A stretch of DNA of 6,964 nucleotides from Actinomycetota bacterium (GCA_009701085.1 WLKV01000030.1:1-6964); one strand, 5' to 3'. Positions 1 to 6,470 are shown, counted from the stretch's first letter. The notes: generated from the letters alone by a model not told the origin. A program made the numbers and translations.

Positions 1-253
1 TGTTATCGCAATCCTTGACACAAACTGCGATCCTGATGAAGTTGATTTCAAGATTCCTGGTAACGACGATGCTATTCGCTCAATCGAATTGCTTACACGC
101 GTCATCACCGATGCAATTGCAGAAGGCCTTAAGGCACGCTCTGCAGCAGCTCCAGCACCAGTTGCAACAGCGGAAGCTGCAGCAGCTGAAGCGCTTGAGA
201 AGGAAATCCTTGCTGCTGCAACTGATGCACCAGCAACAACAGTGGAGGCATAA
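1..253 (+). CDS. rpsB: 30S ribosomal protein S2, C-terminal part (5' truncated by window edge)
   Basis: The frame entering at position 2 gives 83 residues ending in TAA at 251-253. The first half carries the S2 segment [20 protein letters not shown], which closely matches the '[18 protein letters not shown]' block found near the end of S2 proteins. S2 binds late on the 30S subunit near the platform and is needed for S1 recruitment. From about residue 45 of the fragment the protein becomes a low-complexity Ala/Glu/Pro/Thr tail of roughly 38 residues, as is common for actinobacterial S2 C-termini. The start and most of the protein lie outside the window. The next gene, tsf, begins 5 nt after the stop and uses a Shine-Dalgarno sequence inside this reading frame, the classical rpsB-tsf arrangement. 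The identification is secure. Confidence 0.95.
   Translation, partial: VIAILDTNCDPDEVDFKIPGNDDAIRSIELLTRVITDAIAEGLKARSAAAPAPVATAEAAAAEALEKEILAAATDAPATTVEA
244..248 (+). promoter_or_regulatory. Ribosome binding site for tsf, inside rpsB
   Basis: GGAGG lies in the last codons of rpsB, 10 nt before the TTG start of tsf at 259. It supports the TTG as the true start: it is followed by the canonical EF-Ts N-terminus MANYSADDVKRLRE. Because the site sits within the upstream coding sequence, tsf translation is probably coupled to rpsB termination. Confidence 0.8.
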
Positions 254-258
254 CTAAA

Positions 259-1086
259 TTGGCTAACTATTCAGCAGATGATGTAAAGCGTCTTCGCGAA
301 GCAACTGCAGCAGGAATGCTCGATTGCAAGAAGGCACTTGATGAAGCAGATGGCGATTACGACAAGGCTGTCGAAATCATTCGTGTGAAGGGGCTAAAGG
401 GCGTTACAAAGCGCGAAGGTCGCCTCACTTCAAATGGTTTGGTTGTAGCAAAGGTTCAGGGTGACCTCGGTGTCATGCTCGAACTCAACTGCGAGACAGA
501 CTTCGTTGCAAAGGGCGAGCGTTTTATCGCACTTGGCGATGAACTCGTAGAGCACCTCCTTTCATCTAAGTCAGCAGATGTTGCTGCATTCCTTTCATCA
601 ACAATGGCTAACGGCAAGACCGTTCAGTCTGTTATCGATGAAGGTAACGCAACAATGGGCGAGAAGATTGAAATTCGTAACGTTGCAGTAATCGAAGGAC
701 CAGTTGGTCTCTATCTCCACAAGACAAGCCCAGATTTGCCACCACAGGTTGGCGTCTTGGTTGCACTTGCTAAGGAAGCAGCTGAAGTTGGTAAGGACGT
801 TGCACAGCACATCGCAGCATTCGCACCACGCTTCGTTAACCGCGAAGATGTTCCAGCAGACCTCATCGAGACCGAGCGTCGTCTTGCAGAAGAGACAGCG
901 CGCGCCGAAGGTAAGCCAGAAGCATCACTATCAAAGATCATCGAAGGCCGCGTCACCGGTTTTGTGAAGGAAGTTTCACTGATCGAGCAGGCTTTCGCTA
1001 AGGATGCAAAGAAGACTGTTAAGCAGATTCTCGATGAGGCAGGAACTGCTGTTAAGGCATTCCATCGCTTCCGCGTGGGTCAATAA
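259..1086 (+). CDS. tsf: Elongation factor Ts (TTG start)
   Basis: This is the cytoplasmic nucleotide exchange factor that releases GDP from EF-Tu. The 275 residues match the actinobacterial length of about 270-280. The N-terminal UBA-like domain (residues 1-40) contains LREATAAGMLDCKKAL. The EF-Tu-contacting TDFV motif is at residues 80-83 within LELNCETDFVAK. The core dimerisation-like domains follow, including ETARAEGKPE near residues 213-222, and the protein ends in FHRFRVGQ, like other actinobacterial EF-Ts proteins. The start is TTG at 259, chosen because the family N-terminus begins exactly there and GGAGG lies 10 nt upstream. One oddity is that the usual Thr-Gly-Ala-Gly of the N-terminal signature reads Thr-Ala-Ala-Gly (Ala17). 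Identification is not in doubt. Confidence 0.98.
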   Translation: MANYSADDVKRLREATAAGMLDCKKALDEADGDYDKAVEIIRVKGLKGVTKREGRLTSNGLVVAKVQGDLGVMLELNCETDFVAKGERFIALGDELVEHLLSSKSADVAAFLSSTMANGKTVQSVIDEGNATMGEKIEIRNVAVIEGPVGLYLHKTSPDLPPQVGVLVALAKEAAEVGKDVAQHIAAFAPRFVNREDVPADLIETERRLAEETARAEGKPEASLSKIIEGRVTGFVKEVSLIEQAFAKDAKKTVKQILDEAGTAVKAFHRFRVGQ

Positions 1087-1087
1087 G

Positions 1088-1120
1088 CTTTTCTACAGAG
1101 GGTAATAGACTCAAGAAAAG
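1088..1120 (+). other. Intergenic stem-loop between tsf and pyrH
   Basis: CTTTTCT at 1088-1094 is perfectly complementary to AGAAAAG at 1114-1120. Inside it a 3-bp GAG/CTC helix (1098-1100 with 1110-1112) can stack. There is no U-tract after the 3' arm, so it is not a standard terminator. A TAGACT hexamer (1106-1111) of the TANNNT type lies in the loop and could be a weak internal -10, but no convincing -35 precedes it. The stem is AU-rich and its in vivo relevance is uncertain. Confidence 0.35.
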
Positions 1121-1136
1121 TAAGAATTCGAAGAGC

Positions 1137-1144
1137 GAAAGGAG
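1137..1144 (+). promoter_or_regulatory. Ribosome binding site for pyrH
   Basis: GAAAGGAG contains AAGGAG and ends 5 nt before the GTG at 1150. It fixes the GTG as the pyrH start, since no other start codon sits at a suitable distance. Confidence 0.8.
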
Positions 1145-1149
1145 CACCA

Positions 1150-1887
1150 GTGCCAGGTACCCAGACTTCATCAACGAGGCGAACGTATCAGCGGGTGCTC
1201 CTTAAGCTTTCCGGAGAAGTTTTCGGTGGCAATAAGGGCATCGGTGTTGATCCCGATGTTCTGCAAGATGTAGCAAAACAGATTGCTGATGTTGTTCGCG
1301 CCGGCACTCAAGTAGCAATCGTTGTCGGTGGAGGTAATTTCTTCCGCGGCGCCGAACTTTCAGAGCGAGGCATGGAACGTTCACGCGCTGACTACATGGG
1401 AATGCTCGGAACAGTGATGAACTGTTTAGCTCTCCAAGATTTTCTTGAAAAAGAAGGCGTCGATACTCGCGTCCAGACAGCAATCACAATGGGACAAGTT
1501 GCCGAGCCATATGTTCCACGTCGCGCCATCCGCCACCTCGAAAAGGGTCGCGTAGTGATCTTTGGTGCAGGCGCCGGAATGCCATTCTTTACAACTGACA
1601 CAGTTGCAGCGCAGCGCGCACTCGAAATCGGTGCAGGCGCACTCTTGCTCGCTAAGTCCGGAGTCGATGGCGTCTACAACGCAGATCCACGTAAGGATCC
1701 AAGCGCAACGAAGTTCGACACAATTTCGTATAACGAAGTTCTTCAGAAGTCACTCGCTGTTGCAGATGCTGCAGCCTTTAGCCTCTGCCGCGAAAACCAC
1801 CTACCTATCGTGGTCTTCGACTTAATGACCAACGGAAATATTGGCCGCGCAGTTCGCGGTGAAAAGATTGGAACTCTCGTTTCTTAA
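1150..1887 (+). CDS. pyrH: UMP kinase (GTG start)
   Basis: This cytoplasmic, hexameric uridylate kinase of the amino acid kinase fold phosphorylates UMP to UDP with ATP in pyrimidine nucleotide synthesis. The 245 residues fit the family. The phosphate-binding KLSGE is at residues 19-23, [10 protein letters not shown] at 58-67, and the UMP-binding aspartate region [13 protein letters not shown] at 79-91. [19 protein letters not shown] and the nucleotide-binding [19 protein letters not shown] follow in the C-terminal half. The first 14 residues are a short Thr/Ser/Arg-rich lead typical of actinobacterial PyrH. The GTG start is supported by a strong AAGGAG. The gene lies 63 nt after tsf and 29 nt before frr, the usual tsf-pyrH-frr order. 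A perfect hairpin spans its stop codon. Confidence 0.98.
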   Translation: MPGTQTSSTRRTYQRVLLKLSGEVFGGNKGIGVDPDVLQDVAKQIADVVRAGTQVAIVVGGGNFFRGAELSERGMERSRADYMGMLGTVMNCLALQDFLEKEGVDTRVQTAITMGQVAEPYVPRRAIRHLEKGRVVIFGAGAGMPFFTTDTVAAQRALEIGAGALLLAKSGVDGVYNADPRKDPSATKFDTISYNEVLQKSLAVADAAAFSLCRENHLPIVVFDLMTNGNIGRAVRGEKIGTLVS

Positions 1888-1894
1888 ACGAGAG
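1874..1894 (+). other. Perfect 9-bp stem-loop spanning the pyrH stop codon
   Basis: CTCTCGTTT (1874-1882) pairs without mismatch to AAACGAGAG (1886-1894) around a 3-nt loop CTT. The TAA stop (1885-1887) begins at the last loop base and runs into the 3' arm. The following bases, GGATACCTAGGG, contain no U-run, so intrinsic termination in the usual sense is unlikely, and frr must be expressed downstream. It may stabilise mRNA 3' ends after processing, slow ribosomes at the pyrH stop, or act as a weak attenuator; these roles are inference. Confidence 0.6.
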
Positions 1895-1902
1895 GGATAC
1901 CT

Positions 1903-1908
1903 AGGGAG
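1903..1908 (+). promoter_or_regulatory. Ribosome binding site for frr
   Basis: AGGGAG lies 8 nt before the ATG at 1917 and just after the stop-codon hairpin of pyrH, so it remains single-stranded if that hairpin folds. Confidence 0.65.
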
Positions 1909-1916
1909 CAACGACC

Positions 1917-2480
1917 ATGGCAGATGTAACAAGCACACTCGCAGATGCGACAGATAAGATGAATAAGGCTGTCGAAGTTGCAAAAGATGATTTCGGTGCA
2001 ATCCGCACAGGACGCGCACACCCTGCGATGTTTAACAAGATCATGGTCGATTACTACGGCACATGGACCGCTCTCTCACAGCTCGCCTCAATTCAGGTCC
2101 CTGAATCACGTATGGCAATCGTTTCTCCCTTCGATAAGGGCGCAATGACTTCTATCGAGAAGGCAATCCGCGAATCAGATCTAGGCGTTAACCCAGCAAC
2201 TGATGGCGCTGTTATCCGCGTCAACTTCCCACAGCTCACAGAAGAGCGCCGCAAGGATTACATCAAGGTTGCAAAGACAAAAGCTGAAGATTCAAAGATT
2301 TCAATGCGCAACATCCGTCGTACCGCTAAGGAATTGATGGAGAAGCTCGAGAAAGATGGCGAGATTGGTAAAGATGATCTCAGCCGCGGTGAAAAAGAGC
2401 TCGAAAAGATCACGGCAGATCACGTTGCAAAGATTGATGAACTTCTCAAGCACAAGGAGGCGGAACTTCTCGAAGTCTAA
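1917..2480 (+). CDS. frr: Ribosome recycling factor
   Basis: With EF-G, this factor splits the post-termination ribosome into subunits. The 187 residues agree with the usual 185. The two-domain family layout is clear: helix one with the IRTGRAHPAMF block (residues 29-39), the small beta domain beginning at VDYYGTWTALSQLASI (44-59) and continuing through SDLGVNPATDGAVIRVNFPQLTEERR (87-112), then the return helices with SMRNIRR (129-135) carrying the conserved arginines, ending in IDELLKHKEAELLEV. The usual Thr-Pro-Leu of the hinge-side strand is Thr-Ala-Leu here (Ala52). ATG at 1917 has AGGGAG 8 nt upstream. The stop is 8 nt before the cdsA start and lies in the loop of a hairpin. Confidence 0.98.
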   Translation: MADVTSTLADATDKMNKAVEVAKDDFGAIRTGRAHPAMFNKIMVDYYGTWTALSQLASIQVPESRMAIVSPFDKGAMTSIEKAIRESDLGVNPATDGAVIRVNFPQLTEERRKDYIKVAKTKAEDSKISMRNIRRTAKELMEKLEKDGEIGKDDLSRGEKELEKITADHVAKIDELLKHKEAELLEV

Positions 2481-2493
2481 GGACTTCTTTGAG
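2469..2493 (+). promoter_or_regulatory. Hairpin enclosing the frr stop and overlapping the cdsA ribosome binding site and start
   Basis: GAAGTC (2472-2477) pairs perfectly with GACTTC (2482-2487); the 4-nt loop TAAG holds the frr stop codon. A further CTC/GAG pairing (2469-2471 with 2491-2493) is possible across a 3-nt bulge and would partly bury the TTG start of cdsA. The only close Shine-Dalgarno candidate, AAGGA at 2479-2483, lies in the loop and the first bases of the 3' arm. A perfect AAGGAGG (2454-2460) lies 28 nt upstream of the TTG. The arrangement suggests coupling of cdsA translation to termination on frr. Confidence 0.5.
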
Positions 2494-3364
2494 TTCTACC
2501 ACTGTGTCTGATTTACATTCGATCAACGAAGCGATTAATAAGCGCGCTGGTCGCAAGCTCCTGCCTTCAATCGGTGTGAGTCTTTTTCTGATTGCTCTTG
2601 TCTGGTTCTCGCTCGCTAGCTATCGCATTCTCTTTGCTGGTTTAGTCACCATCGCAGTGATTCTAGGAATTCGCGAGCTCCATCATGCGCTGACAACAAC
2701 AAAGATTGATATTCCGCAATGGTCACTGACAACTGCAGCAGTCGCACTCTCTGCGGCAGCTTGGTTTGGGGGAGTTTCTGGCCTCTCTGTCGCAACTGCA
2801 ATCGCATTTCCATGTCTCTTGGTTCTGCTTCTTCCTCGTGGAACTGAAGGTTTTGTCAGCACCGCATCCGCATCAGCTCTTGCACTTATCTACCTTCCAT
2901 TCCTTGCAGGATTTCTCATTCTCCTTGCGCGCCCTTCCAATGGGCTAGCTCGCGTCATGACTCTCGTTGTTCTTGTTGGATGCAATGACACCTTTGCTTA
3001 CCTCACTGGCGTGCTCTTCGGAAAACACCCACTTGCACCAAAAATTAGTCCCAAGAAAACAATCGAAGGGCTGATCGGTTCACTCATTTTTACTGTGATT
3101 GGCGGATCACTCGCATTCCACTTGATCATGGATTCTGACTGGTGGTTAGGTGCAATTGCCGGGCTCGTCACGGTATTTACTGCAACCGCAGGAGATCTCA
3201 TCGAGTCTGCTCTTAAGCGCGATATGGCGATTAAAGATATGGGCAACTTACTTCCAGGCCATGGCGGCATCATGGACCGCCTTGATTCAGTTCTCTTTGC
3301 AGCTCCAGCCTTGTGGCTCGCACTCGAAATCGTGCGTCGCGCACAGGACTCAGGTTTGTTATGA
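2489..3364 (+). CDS. cdsA: Phosphatidate cytidylyltransferase (CDP-diacylglycerol synthase), TTG start
   Basis: This integral membrane enzyme makes CDP-diacylglycerol from phosphatidate and CTP, the precursor of phosphatidylinositol, phosphatidylglycerol and cardiolipin. The full family signature is at residues 240-266: S-A-L-K-R, then K-D, then [11 protein letters not shown], with the Mg-binding acidic residues intact. Hydrophobic segments lie near residues 25-43, 47-60, 80-115 (probably two), 125-147, 156-176, 193-213, 218-235 and 266-281, consistent with a polytopic protein. The cytosolic loop [17 protein letters not shown] (178-194) is also characteristic. The 20-residue N-terminus is hydrophilic. 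The TTG at 2489 has AAGGA 5 nt upstream; the GTG at 2504 lacks any ribosome binding site. It overlaps rlmN by 4 nt. Confidence 0.95.
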   Translation: MSSTTVSDLHSINEAINKRAGRKLLPSIGVSLFLIALVWFSLASYRILFAGLVTIAVILGIRELHHALTTTKIDIPQWSLTTAAVALSAAAWFGGVSGLSVATAIAFPCLLVLLLPRGTEGFVSTASASALALIYLPFLAGFLILLARPSNGLARVMTLVVLVGCNDTFAYLTGVLFGKHPLAPKISPKKTIEGLIGSLIFTVIGGSLAFHLIMDSDWWLGAIAGLVTVFTATAGDLIESALKRDMAIKDMGNLLPGHGGIMDRLDSVLFAAPALWLALEIVRRAQDSGLL

Positions 3365-4488
3365 CAACAGAACGTCCCACCGAACTCAAATTAGTTTTCG
3401 ATGAACCAGTTCAGCGAAAGAAGGCTCCTAAACACCTCGCTGATTTCGGTCCAGCAGAACGTAAAGCCTTCGCTAAGGAACTTGGTTTCCAACCATTTCG
3501 TGCTGCACAAGTAGCAACGCACTACTTCCAACATCTCTCCAACAATCCCGAAGAGTGGACCGATATTCCCGCAGCAGAGCGGCAAGCAATCGCAGATGCT
3601 CTTACTCCCAAGATGATTGAACTCGTCACGACGCGCACTACAGATGGCGGAATGACACGTAAAGATCTCTGGAAGTTACACGATGGAGTACTCGTTGAAT
3701 CCGTTTTGATGCGTTACTCAGATCGCACAACAGTCTGTATCTCATCGCAAGCAGGGTGTGGAATGAACTGCCCATTCTGCGCAACTGGCCAAGCAGGACT
3801 TACTCGCAACCTTTCCGCCGCAGAAATCACCGACCAGATCGTTGCTGCAGCACGTGCATGTGCCGAAGGAGAAATGCCAGGTGGCCCAACGCGTCTATCC
3901 AATATCGTCTTTATGGGAATGGGCGAACCGCTCGCCAATTACAACGCAGTTGTTCGCACACTTCATAACATTACAGATCCAAATCCAGATGGCCTTGGAA
4001 TCTCGGCGCGCTCTGTAGTTGTTTCAACAGTCGGTCTTGTTCCAGGTATTGAGAAGCTGATGGATGAAGGAATTAACTGCACCTTGGCAGTTTCACTCCA
4101 CACACCTGATGATGAACTTCGCGACAGCCTTGTTCCTATCAATAATCGTTTCAATGTCCGTGAAGTTCTTGCGGCAGCAGATGCATATGAGAAGAAGACC
4201 GGTCGTCGATATTCAATCGAGTACGCACTCATCCGCGATATCAACGATCAATCATGGCGCTCAGATCTCTTGGGACGATTGCTCAAGAATCGCAATGCTC
4301 ACGTCAACCTCATTCCCCTCAACCCAACACCAGGTTCAAAGTGGACAGCATCGCGTCGTGAAGATGAAGCAGAGTTTGTTCGCATCCTTGAAGGCTATGG
4401 AGTCCCAGTAACTGTGCGCGATACTCGCGGCCGTGAAATTGATGGGGCATGCGGCCAACTTGCCGCTAGTGAAAAGGAAAAGATTTAA
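3361..4488 (+). CDS. rlmN: Dual-specificity RNA methyltransferase RlmN (23S rRNA A2503 / tRNA A37, C2)
   Basis: This radical SAM enzyme methylates C2 of adenosine 2503 in 23S rRNA and of A37 in some tRNAs. From ATG 3361 it has 375 residues. The 4Fe-4S motif C-G-M-N-C-P-F-C is at residues 133-140 (Cys133, Cys137, Cys140). The conserved Cys126 seven residues earlier and Cys364 in GACGQLA correspond to the resolving and methyl-carrying cysteines of E. coli Rlm[11 protein letters not shown] (184-193), [22 protein letters not shown] and [13 protein letters not shown] complete the SAM and substrate core. The ATG overlaps the cdsA stop as ATGA, so coupled translation is likely; an in-frame GTG at 3313 would add 16 residues inside cdsA and is less likely. 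The Shine-Dalgarno is weak (AGG at 3352-3354). It is probably the last gene of the growth cluster. Confidence 0.96.
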   Translation: MTTERPTELKLVFDEPVQRKKAPKHLADFGPAERKAFAKELGFQPFRAAQVATHYFQHLSNNPEEWTDIPAAERQAIADALTPKMIELVTTRTTDGGMTRKDLWKLHDGVLVESVLMRYSDRTTVCISSQAGCGMNCPFCATGQAGLTRNLSAAEITDQIVAAARACAEGEMPGGPTRLSNIVFMGMGEPLANYNAVVRTLHNITDPNPDGLGISARSVVVSTVGLVPGIEKLMDEGINCTLAVSLHTPDDELRDSLVPINNRFNVREVLAAADAYEKKTGRRYSIEYALIRDINDQSWRSDLLGRLLKNRNAHVNLIPLNPTPGSKWTASRREDEAEFVRILEGYGVPVTVRDTRGREIDGACGQLAASEKEKI

Positions 4489-4489
4489 C

Positions 4490-4495
4490 TAGTAT
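4490..4495 (+). promoter_or_regulatory. Candidate -10 box for a leaderless transcript of the DinB-like gene
   Basis: TAGTAT matches the actinobacterial -10 consensus TANNNT. It begins 2 nt after the rlmN stop and ends 7 nt before the ATG at 4503, the spacing that places the transcription start on or next to the A of the start codon. There is no Shine-Dalgarno between it and the ATG. No good -35 lies at 16-19 nt; the nearest TTGCCG (4460-4465) is 24 nt away. Many actinobacterial promoters lack a recognisable -35. Confidence 0.5.
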
Positions 4496-4502
4496 CGCTT
4501 CC

Positions 4503-4982
4503 ATGACATCCGTGGATCTAAAAGAGGCAGCTGCAGCATATGAAGCAGCATCACAGTATTTTCTAAACCTTGCTCGCGCTGTAACTCCAGATTTATTGGA
4601 TGTTCATGCAGAGAACGAATGGTCTGCGCGCCAATGCATTCACCACATGGCAGATTCTGAAGCGCAGTCCTATGCGCGCCTACGTCGACTTGTTGCTGAA
4701 CCTGAAGGTTCAATTATTCAGGGATATGACGAAGCTGCATGGGCTAATGAACCAAAGCTTGCATATGCCGATGGCGATGTCGCTAACTCCATTGCTGTCT
4801 ATGCAGCGGTCCGCGCAGCTTCTCTCGATGTCGTCAAGCGTTTAACTGAAAGCGACCTTGAAAAGTTTGGCGAGCACACAGAAGCGGGCAAGTACTCCAT
4901 CGCTCGATGGCTCGAGACATATACAAAACACCCATACGATCACGGTGATCAAATGGTTCGCGCAACGAAGGGTCAGGCATAA
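4503..4982 (+). CDS. DinB-like (YfiT/DinB_2 type) putative metal-dependent protein, substrate unknown
   Basis: The 159 residues are mostly helical, consistent with a four-helix DinB-like fold. The pattern W-S-A-R-Q-C-I-H-H-M-A-D-S-E at residues 40-53 and W-L-E-T-Y-T-K-H-P-Y-D-H-G-D-Q at 136-150 place three histidines (His48, His143, His147) where this superfamily binds a divalent metal; the i/i+4 spacing of the last pair fits. Some relatives are thiol-S-transferases that use bacillithiol or mycothiol, but others have no known reaction, so no substrate is assigned. It is predicted to be cytosolic, with no signal peptide. The ATG has no ribosome binding site but is 7 nt after a TANNNT box, suggesting leaderless expression. 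The downstream dehydrogenase starts 3 nt after its stop, so the two are probably cotranscribed. Fold confidence is high; function is unknown. Confidence 0.75.
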   Translation: MTSVDLKEAAAAYEAASQYFLNLARAVTPDLLDVHAENEWSARQCIHHMADSEAQSYARLRRLVAEPEGSIIQGYDEAAWANEPKLAYADGDVANSIAVYAAVRAASLDVVKRLTESDLEKFGEHTEAGKYSIARWLETYTKHPYDHGDQMVRATKGQA

Positions 4983-4985
4983 GAC

Positions 4986-6413
4986 GTGAAGAAGCTACAG
5001 AATTTCATCAATGGAAAGTCAGTTGATGGAGCATCAGGTGAAACGACAACGCTCATTAACCCTTCAACCGGCGAAGCCTTTGCAACCGCTCCTAAATCCA
5101 ATGCTGCTGATATCGATAAGGCGATGAAGGCTGCCAGCGATGCATTTCCAGGATGGCGCGACTCAACACCGTCTGAGCGCCAACGCGCGCTCTTAAAGAT
5201 TGCCGATGCTATCGAAGCTCGCGCAGATGAATTTGTGAATCTCGAATCCGAGAACTGCGGAAAGCCAAAGGGACTTACTGCATCTGAAGAAATGCCTCCG
5301 ATGGTCGATCAGATCCGCTTCTTTGCAGGCGCAGCTCGTAACCTCGAAGGACGTTCTGCTGGCGAATATATGCACGGAATGACTTCGTATGTGCGCCGCG
5401 AACCAATTGGCGTCTGCGCGCAGGTCACACCATGGAATTACCCGATGATGATGGCTGTCTGGAAATGGGCGCCAGCAATTGCTGCCGGAAACACTGTGGT
5501 TCTCAAGCCTTCCGATACAACACCTGTCACCACACTTTTCATGGCGCAGATCATGGGCGAATTTCTTCCTGATGGCGTTATCAATGTCATCGCCGGAGAG
5601 CGCGAAACTGGTGCAGCACTTGTAGATCACGCAACACCTGCGATGGTCTCAGTCACTGGTTCAGTGCGCGCAGGTATGGAAGTTGCAGCAGCGGCATCAA
5701 AGTCTCTCAAGCGCGTCCACCTCGAACTCGGCGGCAAGGCACCCGTTGTTGTCTTTAACGATGCCGATCTTCAAGCAGCTGCTGAAGGAATCGCTATCGC
5801 TGGATTCTTCAACTCAGGACAAGATTGCACAGCAGCAACTCGCGTTCTTGTTCAAGAAGGCGTCTATGACGAGATGGTGAAGTTACTTGCAGATCAAGCA
5901 ACCAATCACATCGGAATGGGTATGCCAGATGAAGATGTCATCGTGGGCCCAGTCAATAACGCATCACAATTCGAACGCGTCTCTGGATTTATCTCTCGCA
6001 CTCCATCACATGCCCGCATCGTGGCTGGAGGATCACCGACCAATCGCCCGGGCTACTTTGTCGCTCCCACTGTGATTGCAGACCTCAAGCAAACTGATGA
6101 ATTGATTCAATCTGAAATCTTCGGACCGGTCATCACCATCCAGAAGTTCAAGGATGAAGCTGAGGCAGTGGCGATGTCTAATGGCATCGATTACGGCTTG
6201 GCCTCATCTGTCTGGACTAAGGACCATGGCCGCGCAATGCGCATGTCCAAGGCCTTCGACTTCGGCTGCGTCTGGATCAACACCCACATCCCAATCGTCG
6301 CCGAGATGCCACATGGTGGTTTTAAGCGAAGCGGATATGGCAAGGATCTCTCCAATTACGGCTTTGAGGATTACACCCGTATCAAGCACGTTATGACCAA
6401 CCTCAACGCCTAA
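4986..6413 (+). CDS. patD: NAD(P)-dependent aldehyde dehydrogenase, likely gamma-aminobutyraldehyde dehydrogenase
   Basis: This protein probably oxidises 4-aminobutanal (1-pyrroline) to GABA in putrescine degradation. Its 475 residues match the length of E. coli PatD (about 474) and similar blocks run throughout: ENCGKP (89-94), RFFAGAARNLEG (111-122), PWNYPMMMAVWKWAPAIAAGN (149-169), and the C-terminal EMPHGGFKRSGYGKDLSNYGFEDY (440-463). Catalytic features are intact: Asn151, Lys174 in VVLKPS, the nucleotide-binding GSVRAG (225-230), Glu247 in ELGGKAP and nucleophile Cys281 in GQDCTA. The GTG start at 4986 gives the canonical N-terminus MKKLQNFING; the Shine-Dalgarno is poor (AGG 8 nt away, GAAGGG 13 nt away), fitting coupling to the upstream gene. 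Betaine-aldehyde dehydrogenase is the main alternative, but the adjacent PotD-type gene favours polyamine use. The family is certain; the substrate is likely but inferred. Confidence 0.85.
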   Translation: MKKLQNFINGKSVDGASGETTTLINPSTGEAFATAPKSNAADIDKAMKAASDAFPGWRDSTPSERQRALLKIADAIEARADEFVNLESENCGKPKGLTASEEMPPMVDQIRFFAGAARNLEGRSAGEYMHGMTSYVRREPIGVCAQVTPWNYPMMMAVWKWAPAIAAGNTVVLKPSDTTPVTTLFMAQIMGEFLPDGVINVIAGERETGAALVDHATPAMVSVTGSVRAGMEVAAAASKSLKRVHLELGGKAPVVVFNDADLQAAAEGIAIAGFFNSGQDCTAATRVLVQEGVYDEMVKLLADQATNHIGMGMPDEDVIVGPVNNASQFERVSGFISRTPSHARIVAGGSPTNRPGYFVAPTVIADLKQTDELIQSEIFGPVITIQKFKDEAEAVAMSNGIDYGLASSVWTKDHGRAMRMSKAFDFGCVWINTHIPIVAEMPHGGFKRSGYGKDLSNYGFEDYTRIKHVMTNLNA

Positions 6414-6422
6414 CGCTCTACA

Positions 6423-6470
6423 GGGCTAGACCTAAATCCTGCGAAATTGACCTCGATTTAGGTTTGGCTC
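6423..6470 (+). terminator. Long stem-loop after the aldehyde dehydrogenase, possible terminator without U-tract
   Basis: Bases 6423-6438 can pair with 6455-6470 over 16 positions, three of them G-U, around a 16-nt loop; the inner 9 bp (ACCTAAATC with GATTTAGGT) are perfect. It begins 9 nt after the stop codon at 6413. No U-run follows (next bases ACGCTCAAAAGGG), so it may be a U-less actinobacterial terminator, an mRNA 3'-end stabiliser, or, as DNA, an operator for the adjacent promoter, whose -35 overlaps the 3' arm. Confidence 0.5.

Noticed and set aside
15..257. Open frame with a Gln/Leu-rich translation at the left end
   Set aside because: It is a shifted frame over the rpsB tail; the GCA/GCT-rich alanine codons of S2 read as Gln and Leu in this frame. 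The S2 frame has clear family similarity.
3313..3360. Alternative GTG start for rlmN 16 codons upstream
   Set aside because: The extension lies wholly inside cdsA, has no ribosome binding site, and the ATGA overlap at 3361 is the typical coupled arrangement.
4466..4492. Inverted repeat CTAGT/ACTAG around the rlmN stop
   Set aside because: Only 5 bp with a 17-nt loop, AT-rich and without a U-tract; too weak to call a hairpin or terminator, and the right arm is better explained by the -10 box.
5193..5630. 145-codon antisense open frame inside the aldehyde dehydrogenase
   Set aside because: Its translation is Cys/His/Ser-rich without any recognisable domain and it lies opposite a fully conserved enzyme; it is explained by codon bias of the sense strand.
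6447..6452. TTGACC as a -35 element for potD
   Set aside because: At 17-18 nt downstream the sequence is CACGCT/ACGCTC, which is not a -10; the TTGGCT/CATAAT pair is better spaced.
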